6,035 nt of DNA from Flavobacterium sp. Lineage in GTDB: Bacteria; Bacteroidota; Bacteroidia; Flavobacteriales; Flavobacteriaceae. The stretch lies in assembly GCA_030153045.1 (NCBI GenBank), contig JASLID010000116.1:1-6035 (forward strand). Direction: 5' to 3'. The position numbers and the translations under genes are program-made. Positions 1-6,035 of this stretch are shown here, in pieces. The notes beneath the pieces were generated by a model that saw only the letters and a list, made by a program, of their open reading frames with translations, was not told the DNA's origin and made no database searches. Within the stretch, counting starts at the first letter, position 1. Each line of letters begins with the position of its first letter.

Positions 1-6
1 GAAAAT

Positions 7-1110
7 ATGATTCCATTTAACAAACCTTATTTAACAGGCAAAGAAACACAGTATATAGAAGAAGCGGTCAAATCGGGTAAAATTTCAGGTAACGGTATGT
101 TTACTCAAAAATGCCAAGATTTTTTTGAACAAAAATATGGGTTCAAAAAAGCATTGCTAACCACTTCCTGTACAGATGCTTTAGAGATGTGTGCTATCTT
201 AGCCAACATCAAAGAAGGTGATGAGGTAATTGTACCCAGTTTTACTTTTGTATCTACAGCCATTGCTTTTGTAAGACAAGGAGCAAAAATTGTATTTGCT
301 GACTCTTGTTCTGACAATCCAAATATCGATGCAACTAAAATAGAAGCATTAATAACACCAAAAACCAAGGCGATTGTGCCTGTGCATTATGCAGGAGTTG
401 CTTGCGATATGGATAAAATCATGTTTCTTGCTCATAAATATAATCTAATCGTAATTGAAGATGCAGCGCAAGCTATCGATTCGTTCTATAAAGGCAAAGC
501 CTTAGGGAGTATAGGTCATATGGCGGCTTTTTCATTTCACGAAACTAAAAATATTATCGCTGGAGAAGGAGGAATGCTCACAATAAATGATGAGCAATTT
601 ATACCTAGAGCCGAAGTGATTTGGGAAAAAGGAACCAACAGAGCCGAATTCTTTAGAGGAGAAGTAAATAAATATGGTTGGGTCGATATTGGTTCTTCCT
701 TCCTTCCTTCTGAAATTATCGCTGCATTTTTGTGGGCTCAGATTGAAAATATTGAAAATATTCAAAAAAAAAGATTACAACATTGGCATTTTTATCTAGA
801 ACATTTGAAAGATTGGGCAACTAAAAATGAAATAAAACTAATGTCATTCACTAATAATGCCCATATGTTTTATTTGGTATGTAATTCGATAGCACAACGA
901 ACGGCATTAATAAATCATTTAAAACAAAATGAGATACTGGCTGTATTTCATTACATCAGTTTGCATTCTAGCCCGTTTTATAAAAAAAAGCATGACGGAC
1001 GAATACTGGAAAATAGCGATAATTTTACAGATAGATTGTTAAGACTACCCATGTATTATGAGTTAGATGTTGAAAATGTAGTTTCGAAAATAAAAAAGTA
1101 TGATAATTAA
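7..1110 (+). CDS. wecE: dTDP-4-amino-4,6-dideoxygalactose transaminase (WecE/RffA type)
   Basis: This is a PLP-dependent sugar aminotransferase of the DegT/DnrJ/EryC1 (AHBA synthase) family. The WecE subgroup moves an amino group from L-glutamate to dTDP-4-keto-6-deoxy-D-glucose in the cytoplasm, giving dTDP-4-amino-4,6-dideoxy-D-galactose (dTDP-Fuc4N). What is seen: the N-terminus MIPFNKP; TTSCTDALEM (52-61), which helps hold the PLP phosphate; VPVHYAGVACDMD (124-136); EDAAQ (151-155), whose Asp152 should contact the PLP ring nitrogen; and SFHETKN (176-182), whose Lys181 is the expected Schiff-base lysine. EKGTNRAEFFRG (207-218), DIGSS and FHYISLH (314-320) also match E. coli WecE as I remember it. 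The length of 367 aa is close to the 376 aa of E. coli WecE, so the gene is complete. The start at base 7 fits the family N-terminus, although only 6 bases upstream are visible. The stop overlaps the next gene by 11 bp. The subgroup is well supported; the exact product is inferred from homology. Confidence 0.9.
   Translation: MIPFNKPYLTGKETQYIEEAVKSGKISGNGMFTQKCQDFFEQKYGFKKALLTTSCTDALEMCAILANIKEGDEVIVPSFTFVSTAIAFVRQGAKIVFADSCSDNPNIDATKIEALITPKTKAIVPVHYAGVACDMDKIMFLAHKYNLIVIEDAAQAIDSFYKGKALGSIGHMAAFSFHETKNIIAGEGGMLTINDEQFIPRAEVIWEKGTNRAEFFRGEVNKYGWVDIGSSFLPSEIIAAFLWAQIENIENIQKKRLQHWHFYLEHLKDWATKNEIKLMSFTNNAHMFYLVCNSIAQRTALINHLKQNEILAVFHYISLHSSPFYKKKHDGRILENSDNFTDRLLRLPMYYELDVENVVSKIKKYDN
742..759 (+). 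repeat. Tandem 9-bp repeat inside the transaminase gene
   Basis: Two perfect copies of ATTGAAAAT sit head to tail, followed by a partial third (ATT). They encode the reiterated residues IENIENI (248-254). The period is a multiple of three, so a change in copy number would keep the frame. It is probably incidental in an AT-rich gene. A short TTCC tandem (three units and a partial fourth, 696-710) lies just upstream, and an A9 run (764-772) just downstream. Confidence 0.5.
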
Positions 1111-2335
1111 TTTAAAAAAGATAAAAATAGCAGAAGTGTCATTTTTGGTGATTGTATTAATATATTCACTCGTTTCTGCCTATTTTTTTTTGAGCAGAGA
1201 TTCTGGTCCAGGTGATGAATCACTATTTATTAAAGATCTGGATTTTATAAAAAATGAAGGTTGGAACAATGCTATCAAAAAGGGGATTTCGATACCATAC
1301 CTAGTAATAGTATATCCTTTTTCATTGTTTTTGAAAAATTTTGTTGCCCTTCGATTGGTTAATGTTTTAATTGTTTCAGGCTTATTTTTTTATTTCTCTA
1401 AAAGAATCAAACAACAATTATCATTTTATGGTTTTTTACTTTTTTTTATAAGTACCGTTGGCTATTTTTATTCAGGAACAAATGACACACTTTTTTTTGT
1501 TGCATTGATTATTTTTATTTGTGAAGTGTTCTTTTTAATTGAAAAAGGCGAATGGAATGGTGCTTTGGCATTATCTGCTTTAACTATAGCTTTCTTTACA
1601 AGAGAGTTGATTCTGGTTTACACCCCAATAATTTTAATATGCTTTTATATCATATATCATAAAAAAGGATCAAATGTTTTGAAGTGGTATTATCCTTTGG
1701 GATTGGTTGCTCTTTTTCTTGTATTAAACCTGTCCTCTTTGATGGAAAATGGAAATTTGTCTTATGACCTTAAATCACCACCAGAATCAGCTAAATCGAA
1801 TTGGGCTCAACGACAATATCTTGCCCAGTTAATGGTAAATAAAGGAGAGTTACCCAATCATAATCACCCAAGTTGGGAGCAAACAGATGCTTATTTGAAA
1901 GAAAATGGAGAAGATTCATTACCGAAAGGAATTTTAAGCGGACTTTTATTCGATGTTAAGCTAACTGTTATTGAGTTTTTTAAAGACTTTTTTGAATGCC
2001 TTTTTTTTGGATTCAGACAGTTAGGCTTTATTCTTTTACTAACATTATTTTTTGGTGCTCGTGATTTTATCAGAAAGAGAAAAATAGATGAAATGACTTT
2101 TATTCCTTTGATGTTAATTGCGATGCTTTCAATTTTTTCATTAATAATCATTTCATTTGTTGAATTAAGATGGTTAGCGCCTGTTTTTATTGCCAGTATA
2201 GTGTATTATTGGAATTTACAGGATAAAAAAAGCATAAATAAAAAGATGATTATAATCAATTATATTGTCTTGATATTGATGAGTTTGTATGGTTCTTTTA
2301 ATCTTTATAATAAAATAATAAGCGACTGTGGTTGA
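1100..2335 (+). CDS. Multi-pass membrane protein, GT-C glycosyltransferase-like
   Basis: I do not recognise a named family for this 411-aa integral membrane protein. Hydrophobic stretches at about 11-31, 66-100, 108-124, 129-147, 153-186, 197-214, 303-320, 334-353, 356-371 and 383-400 suggest roughly 10-12 membrane segments. The one long hydrophilic region is about 215-280. After the first segment comes RDSGPGDESLFIKDL (33-47): an acidic DE pair (39-40) in the first outer loop is a hallmark of GT-C glycosyltransferases that use lipid-linked sugars. FFTREL (165-170) and ELRWLAPVF (355-363) also resemble positions common in that superfamily, where an Arg-aromatic-Leu-x-Pro motif lies in a late segment. 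A GT-C enzyme acting at the outer face of the inner membrane is therefore inferred. An O-antigen or capsule polymerase (Wzy-like) is the main alternative, given the large loop and the locus. The ATG at 1100 lies inside the transaminase gene after an A-rich stretch, giving an 11-bp overlap. The end overlaps the next gene by 8 bp. Confidence 0.6.
   Translation: MIINLKKIKIAEVSFLVIVLIYSLVSAYFFLSRDSGPGDESLFIKDLDFIKNEGWNNAIKKGISIPYLVIVYPFSLFLKNFVALRLVNVLIVSGLFFYFSKRIKQQLSFYGFLLFFISTVGYFYSGTNDTLFFVALIIFICEVFFLIEKGEWNGALALSALTIAFFTRELILVYTPIILICFYIIYHKKGSNVLKWYYPLGLVALFLVLNLSSLMENGNLSYDLKSPPESAKSNWAQRQYLAQLMVNKGELPNHNHPSWEQTDAYLKENGEDSLPKGILSGLLFDVKLTVIEFFKDFFECLFFGFRQLGFILLLTLFFGARDFIRKRKIDEMTFIPLMLIAMLSIFSLIIISFVELRWLAPVFIASIVYYWNLQDKKSINKKMIIINYIVLILMSLYGSFNLYNKIISDCG
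1183..1191 (+). repeat. T9 homopolymer tract near the 5' end of the membrane-protein gene
   Basis: A run of nine T covers codons 28-31 (YFFL), just before the DE motif. The same gene has T8 runs at 1440-1447, 1491-1498 and 2001-2008, all encoding Leu/Phe in hydrophobic segments. A one-base slip at 1183-1191 would shift the frame before any likely catalytic residue. Runs like this are expected in AT-rich membrane-protein genes, so a switching role is only a possibility. Confidence 0.6.
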
Positions 2336-3710
2336 AATTAAAAATAAGATTCTTTTATTATTTCCTGATGGAGTTGGGATTCGGAATTATCTTTATTCGG
2401 ATGTTTTTAAAAACAATTCGTCGGAGTTAATTTTGTTTCACAATTTTGACAGCGAAACCGAAGCTGATGTGAAAAAAGGTGCCAGAATTTCTGAGGCATT
2501 GCAAATTCCAAAATACAAAGAATCACTCGAAGAGAAATTTTTAAGGGAATTAATCTGTTTATCCCGTTTGTATAATAATTCAAAAAAAACAGCCAATCCA
2601 ACAATTCTTAAGAATTGGAACAGGAAACACAAGAGTTTTCCTAAAAAAGCAGTTTATAAAACCATCGAATTTATTGCTCCTTTTATAAAAAAATACGAAA
2701 CGATACTAAAATTGGAGTCGGCTTATCAAAAAGCAATACGAAAGAATAGTTTTTACAGAGAAATAAAAATGATTCTTGAAGAACTGAAACCAGACACCTT
2801 GTTCTGTTCTCATCAAAGGGCTATTCAGGCTGCTACAATTTTTGCAGTTGCACAAGATTTAGGGATTGCTACTACAACGGTCATATTTTCTTGGGATAAC
2901 CTTCCCAAAGCAAGAATGGCTTTGCGCGCCGATAATTATCTTGTGTGGTCTGATTACATGAAAAAGGAGATGGAATTCTATTATTCCGAAATTCCTCAAT
3001 CGAGTATACATGTTACAGGAACGCCGCAATTTGAGTTTTATAATGATACCCGAAACATTATTGAGAAAGAAATATTTTATAAGAAATATAATTTAGATTT
3101 AGATAAGAAAATTATATGTTTTTCAGGTGATGACGAACTAACTTCGCCAGACGACCCGAAATATTTGGATGATATTGCCAATGAAATTACCAATGCAAAT
3201 CTAGAGGATAGTTATCAGATCTTATTTCGTCGATGTCCTGTCGATATTTCAGGAAGATTTGATACTGTTATAAAAAAATATCCAGACTTAATAAAAGAAG
3301 CTCCACCACTCTGGAATTTTAATTCAAGTTTTGGGTTTGCAAACATTTACCCAACTATTGACGATGTAAAACTATTGGTTAGTACGGCTTATTATGCCGA
3401 TTTAGTAATTAACGTTGGTTCTACAATGGCTTTTGATTTTGCTATGTATAATAAACCTTGTATTTTTATTAATTACGATCAAGAAGATAAAATAGATGAA
3501 AGTTGGTCTACAAATACAATATATCAATTTCAACATTTTAGAAGTATGCCATCTAAAGCGGCTGTTACATGGTTAAATAGTAAAAATGATATAAGTGAGT
3601 CATTACAAGTTAAAAGTAACTTTAATGATATGATAAAATGGAGGGATATTGTGATAGGTAATTACCAAAATGCTTCAGACATGATTATAAACACCTTAAA
3701 TAATCACTAA
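2328..3710 (+). CDS. Divergent GT-B-fold glycosyltransferase-like protein
   Basis: This 460-aa soluble protein is probably a cytoplasmic glycosyltransferase of surface-carbohydrate assembly. It opens with KILLLFPDGVGIRNYL (7-22), a first Rossmann strand and glycine loop. A charged, helical stretch follows (about 40-150), then DTLFCSHQRAIQAA (156-169). TTVIFSWDNLP (183-193) and YLVWSDYMKKEM (204-215) precede VTGTPQFEF (229-237), a linker typical of GT-B proteins. The C-terminal half has KIICFSGDDE (261-270) and ADLVINVGSTMAFDFAM (357-373), the donor-side GST motif seen in capsule, CDP-glycerol-transferase-like and epimerase-like GT-B proteins, followed by KPCIFINYDQ. No hydrophobic membrane segments are present. 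Donor and acceptor are unknown. The start is GTG: an in-frame TAA at 2319-2321 blocks any upstream start, and the next in-frame ATG (about codon 148) would delete the N-terminal domain. It overlaps the preceding gene by 8 bp, and the next gene begins directly after its TAA. Confidence 0.7.
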   Translation: MVEIKNKILLLFPDGVGIRNYLYSDVFKNNSSELILFHNFDSETEADVKKGARISEALQIPKYKESLEEKFLRELICLSRLYNNSKKTANPTILKNWNRKHKSFPKKAVYKTIEFIAPFIKKYETILKLESAYQKAIRKNSFYREIKMILEELKPDTLFCSHQRAIQAATIFAVAQDLGIATTTVIFSWDNLPKARMALRADNYLVWSDYMKKEMEFYYSEIPQSSIHVTGTPQFEFYNDTRNIIEKEIFYKKYNLDLDKKIICFSGDDELTSPDDPKYLDDIANEITNANLEDSYQILFRRCPVDISGRFDTVIKKYPDLIKEAPPLWNFNSSFGFANIYPTIDDVKLLVSTAYYADLVINVGSTMAFDFAMYNKPCIFINYDQEDKIDESWSTNTIYQFQHFRSMPSKAAVTWLNSKNDISESLQVKSNFNDMIKWRDIVIGNYQNASDMIINTLNNH

Positions 3711-4847
3711 ATGCATATTTGTTTTATAGCAAGCGAATTTCCATTACCAGGAATGACATTTGGAGGAATAGGAACGTTTTTAATTTCTTATTCTAAAATA
3801 CTCATTCAAAATGGGCATTCAGTATCTATTGTTGGAATTGTAGCCCCAAAAAATGAATGTGAAGTAACTGTAGAGGGTGTCAATATCTATTACAAAGGTC
3901 AATCAAAAGTTAAAGGTTTGGCTTGGTTTTTTAATTCTAAAATGATATCAAAAACCATAACTGAGATACATAAAAAAAATCCCATTGATATTGTTGAAGC
4001 CCAAGAAGCTGGTTTTGCTTTTGTGAAAATTCCCAAAGAAATTCCTAAAGTTATTAGAATGCATGGTGGGCATTATTTCTTTTCAAAATTTGAAAATAAA
4101 AAAACAAACAAATGGAAAGCTTGGCAAGAACAAAAGTCGTTTAAAAATTGTGACGCCGTGATATCTACTTCAGAATTTGTAAAAACACAAACTTCAAAGT
4201 ATATTAATTTTAAGAATAAAAAGCAGGTTACAATTAATAATCCCATTTTAATGGATATGTTTTATCCCGCTGATACTTCTAAAGCAACTAAAGGCTTAGC
4301 TATTTTTGCTGGTACACTATGTGAGAAAAAAGGGATTCGTCAATTGTGTTTTGCTATTCCCGAAATAGTTGCCAAAGTACCAGAGTTTCATTTGTATGCC
4401 TATGGTCGTGATTGGTTTTTTCCGGACGGAACCAGTTATAAAAAGTGGCTTTTAGAACAATTGTCTGATGAGATAAAATCTAAAATTACATTTAAAGATC
4501 CTGTGCCCTACAAAGATTTACCCAAAGTTTATGAACAAGGTGAAATTTGTATTTTCCCTTCACATATGGAAGTTCAAGGATTAGTAGCTCCAGAAGCAAT
4601 GAGTATGCGAAAACCAGTTGTTTTTACGCAGTATGGTCCTGGTCCAGAAACAATTGACGATGGTGTTAATGGATGGCTTTGTGAACCTAAATTGCCAGAG
4701 AGTATTGCTAAAACAGTAATAAAAGTGTTTAAATCTCGTGAACACTTTGAAATGATAGGAAAAAACGCAAGAGATAAAGTTGAAAGTAAATTCTCACCAT
4801 CTATTATTTATAAAAAAAACATGAATTTTTATAATGAACTTTTATAA
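3711..4847 (+). CDS. Glycosyltransferase family 4 protein
   Basis: This 378-aa retaining glycosyltransferase has the GT-B fold of family GT4 and would transfer a sugar from a nucleotide donor to the growing lipid-linked oligosaccharide at the inner face of the cytoplasmic membrane. The N-terminal acceptor domain shows MHICFIASEFPLPG (1-14) and the glycine-rich loop FGGIGTF (17-23), followed by IRMHGGHYFF (115-124) and DAVISTSEFVK (148-158). The C-terminal donor domain begins near LAIFAGTLCEKKGIRQL (196-212). It carries the GT4 E-x7-E signature, Glu287 and Glu295, in EVQGLVAPEAM, and ends with PETIDDGVNGWL (312-323). At the place where many GT4 enzymes have Arg in a GRL..KG motif this protein reads GTL, a variant common enough not to suggest inactivity. 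The length is normal for the family and the gene is intact. The ATG follows the upstream TAA with no gap, so translation is probably coupled. The donor sugar cannot be told from the sequence. Confidence 0.9.
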   Translation: MHICFIASEFPLPGMTFGGIGTFLISYSKILIQNGHSVSIVGIVAPKNECEVTVEGVNIYYKGQSKVKGLAWFFNSKMISKTITEIHKKNPIDIVEAQEAGFAFVKIPKEIPKVIRMHGGHYFFSKFENKKTNKWKAWQEQKSFKNCDAVISTSEFVKTQTSKYINFKNKKQVTINNPILMDMFYPADTSKATKGLAIFAGTLCEKKGIRQLCFAIPEIVAKVPEFHLYAYGRDWFFPDGTSYKKWLLEQLSDEIKSKITFKDPVPYKDLPKVYEQGEICIFPSHMEVQGLVAPEAMSMRKPVVFTQYGPGPETIDDGVNGWLCEPKLPESIAKTVIKVFKSREHFEMIGKNARDKVESKFSPSIIYKKNMNFYNELL

Positions 4848-4900
4848 TTGTGTATTAATTTGAAAAGGTTATTTTAGCATATTATAAGTTATTAAAAGCG
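4848..4900. other. Only substantial intergenic gap (53 bp)
   Basis: This very AT-rich spacer separates the GT4 gene from the methyltransferase. It contains TTAATTTG at 4855-4862, one mismatch from the Bacteroidota -7 element TAnnTTTG, but no matching -33 TTTG at the usual distance. TAAAA at 4893-4897 lies 3 bases before the ATG, in the style of the AT-rich leaders of this phylum. I find no stable hairpin followed by a T run, so there is no support for a terminator. An internal promoter is possible but weakly supported. Confidence 0.3.
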
Positions 4901-5716
4901 ATGAAAACGACAGAAGAAATTATTGAAGTAAATAAAAAACAGAAAGAATTTTATAACTATAAAACTCATAAAAATATACCCACTCGTATTTGGGGGTTTC
5001 TTAGGGAAAAAACTTTAAAACAAATACGCCGAGACATTGGTGCTTTGAACCAATCGTATGACCTACATCAGGTTTGGTTTGGTGATTTGTCGAATAAAAA
5101 AGTACTAGACTTGGGTTGTTTTTCTGGAAATAATTTGAGTTTATATATGGCGCATAATAGCAAGGAATATATTGGTTTAGATTTAAGCGATGTTGCTATT
5201 GCAAAACTAAATGATAAACTAAAAGATATTCCAACTGCTAAAGCTATTGCAGCCGATTTTTTATCAGAAACAGATTTTCCAGATAAAGATTTCGACGTGA
5301 TTTATGCTTATGGTGTATTGCATCATTTTCAAAACCCAGATGTCCTAATTGCAAAGCTAAATGAGAAATTAGCAACAAATGGAATGATTGTAAGTTATGA
5401 TCCCTTTGAAACGAGTTTGCCTATAAAAATTATTAGAGTATTGTATCGTCCTTTTCAATCGGATAAAGACTGGGAGTGGCCATTTTCTAGAAAAACCTAT
5501 TATAAGTTTCAAAACACATTTGACATTATAGAAAGACATGGTGTTCTAGGTAAAGCGAAATGGTATTTTTTAATTAATTTATTACCAATATCAAGTGCTA
5601 AAAAACAAGAAATAGGTAAAAAATGGCATCAGCAGGATTGGGATAATTCAGCGACTTCAGATTCGGTTTTATTTAGCTGTATGCATGTCACTATGCAAAT
5701 GAGAAAAAAAAACTAG
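4901..5716 (+). CDS. Class I SAM-dependent methyltransferase
   Basis: This 271-aa soluble protein has one Rossmann-type methyltransferase domain of the Methyltransf_11/25 kind. Motif I is KKVLDLGCFSGNN (66-78), the glycine-rich SAM-binding loop. YIGLDLS (90-96) carries the acidic residue, Asp94, expected to bind the SAM ribose. AAADF-like sequence (AIAADF, 115-120) is the motif that approaches the adenine, and FDVIYAYGVLHHFQNP (131-146) is motif IV plus the usual post-motif helix. Residues 1-60 and 170-271 form N- and C-terminal extensions that probably hold the acceptor; the latter is rich in Trp and Tyr. Its position among glycosyltransferases suggests it methylates a sugar of the polysaccharide (O- or N-methylation) or caps the chain. 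The acceptor is not readable from sequence, and a small-molecule substrate outside the pathway cannot be excluded. The ATG at 4901 is preceded by TAAAAGCG. An A9 run lies just before the stop, where slippage would change only the last few residues. Confidence 0.85.
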   Translation: MKTTEEIIEVNKKQKEFYNYKTHKNIPTRIWGFLREKTLKQIRRDIGALNQSYDLHQVWFGDLSNKKVLDLGCFSGNNLSLYMAHNSKEYIGLDLSDVAIAKLNDKLKDIPTAKAIAADFLSETDFPDKDFDVIYAYGVLHHFQNPDVLIAKLNEKLATNGMIVSYDPFETSLPIKIIRVLYRPFQSDKDWEWPFSRKTYYKFQNTFDIIERHGVLGKAKWYFLINLLPISSAKKQEIGKKWHQQDWDNSATSDSVLFSCMHVTMQMRKKN

Positions 5717-5730
5717 AAATTTAATCTAGA

Positions 5731-6035
5731 ATGACTTTTGTAATTATAACACATGTTCCTCATATCATTGAGAATAATCAATATTTTGCTTATGCTCCGT
5801 ATGTCCGAGAAATGAATATTTGGGCAAAACATGTGGATAAAATTATTATTGTTGCACCCGTTGAAAATACTAAAAAAACACCCATTCATATCCATTATGA
5901 ACATGCTAATATAGAGTTTGTTGCTATTGATAGTTTTGATACACTGTCATTAAAATCAGCTTTTCAAACCATATTTAAAATACCATCAATTCTATTTAAA
6001 ATATTTAGCAGTTTTAAAAAAGCGGACCACATTCA
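5731..6035 (+). CDS. Glycosyltransferase, N-terminal part (cut by window edge)
   Basis: An open frame starts with ATG at 5731, 14 bp after the methyltransferase stop, and runs without a stop for 101 codons to the edge of the window. The translation begins MTFVIITHVPHIIENN, a Rossmann-type first strand with a His-containing loop. YAPYVREMNIWAKHVDKI follows at about 21-38, then a strand IIIVAPVEN (39-47), and it reaches FKKADHI at the end. This matches my memory of the N-terminal acceptor domain of a flavobacterial GT-B glycosyltransferase family in which the KADHI segment continues into a conserved R-C-P-G-N type region, but the catalytic C-terminal half lies outside the window. It continues the same operon. 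The glycosyltransferase call rests on recognition of the N-terminus only, so donor and family number are open. Confidence 0.7.
   Translation, partial: MTFVIITHVPHIIENNQYFAYAPYVREMNIWAKHVDKIIIVAPVENTKKTPIHIHYEHANIEFVAIDSFDTLSLKSAFQTIFKIPSILFKIFSSFKKADHI

Noticed and set aside
105..368. Minus-strand open frame of 87 codons inside the transaminase gene
   Set aside because: It is fully antisense to a conserved enzyme gene and has no motif or neighbour supporting it.
696..710. TTCC tetranucleotide tandem (three units and a partial fourth) as a phase-variation switch
   Set aside because: Too few units to be a credible slippage locus, and it encodes SSFLPS in a stretch that aligns with the conserved DIGSS region of the family.
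1891..2151. Minus-strand open frame of 86 codons within the membrane-protein gene
   Set aside because: It is the antisense shadow of an AT-rich coding region; its Lys/Ser/Ile-rich composition is a by-product of the Phe- and Leu-rich sense strand.
4848..4900. Possible internal promoter (TTAATTTG at 4855-4862) before the methyltransferase
   Set aside because: The match to TAnnTTTG has a mismatch and there is no TTTG element at the expected distance upstream. In DNA this AT-rich such near matches are frequent by chance.
5704..5712. A9 tract at the end of the methyltransferase as a frameshift site joining it to the next gene
   Set aside because: A one-base loss leads to another stop (TAG at 5726-5728) a few codons on, before the next ATG, so no fusion protein would form.
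5713..5904. Minus-strand open frame of 63 codons over the methyltransferase end and the next gene
   Set aside because: It lies opposite a well-supported + strand coding region, and its translation shows no recognisable motif.

Overview
The window is a slice of a surface-polysaccharide (O-antigen or capsule) biosynthesis cluster from a member of the Bacteroidota, most likely a Flavobacterium-like organism. The evidence is strongly AT-rich coding DNA with many A and T runs, AT-rich rather than GGAGG-type sequence before the starts, and protein sequences of flavobacterial character. The genus call is inference from sequence style, not a database match.

All six genes lie on the + strand and fill almost the whole window. 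In order: a WecE/RffA-type dTDP-4-keto-6-deoxy-D-glucose transaminase (7-1110), which makes an amino-deoxysugar nucleotide; a multi-pass membrane protein with GT-C-like features (1100-2335); a divergent GT-B-fold glycosyltransferase-like protein with a GTG start (2328-3710); a GT4-family glycosyltransferase (3711-4847); a class I SAM-dependent methyltransferase (4901-5716); and the first 101 codons of a further glycosyltransferase that runs off the right edge (5731-6035).

The first four genes overlap or abut (11 bp, 8 bp and 0 bp), which points to one transcript with coupled translation. The only gaps are 53 bp before the methyltransferase and 14 bp before the last gene. No convincing promoter, terminator, RNA gene, mobile element or CRISPR array is visible.

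A plausible combined role is as follows. The transaminase supplies dTDP-4-amino-4,6-dideoxy-D-galactose. The two cytoplasmic glycosyltransferases and the partial one build a lipid-linked oligosaccharide repeat. The methyltransferase may O- or N-methylate a sugar. The membrane protein acts at the membrane, either as a lipid-linked-sugar-dependent glycosyltransferase or as a polymerase. The glucose-1-phosphate thymidylyltransferase and the 4,6-dehydratase that the transaminase needs, as well as any flippase, are not in this window. I see an ordinary polysaccharide locus with two poorly characterised components (the membrane protein and the divergent GT-B protein) rather than clear evidence of a new type of system.
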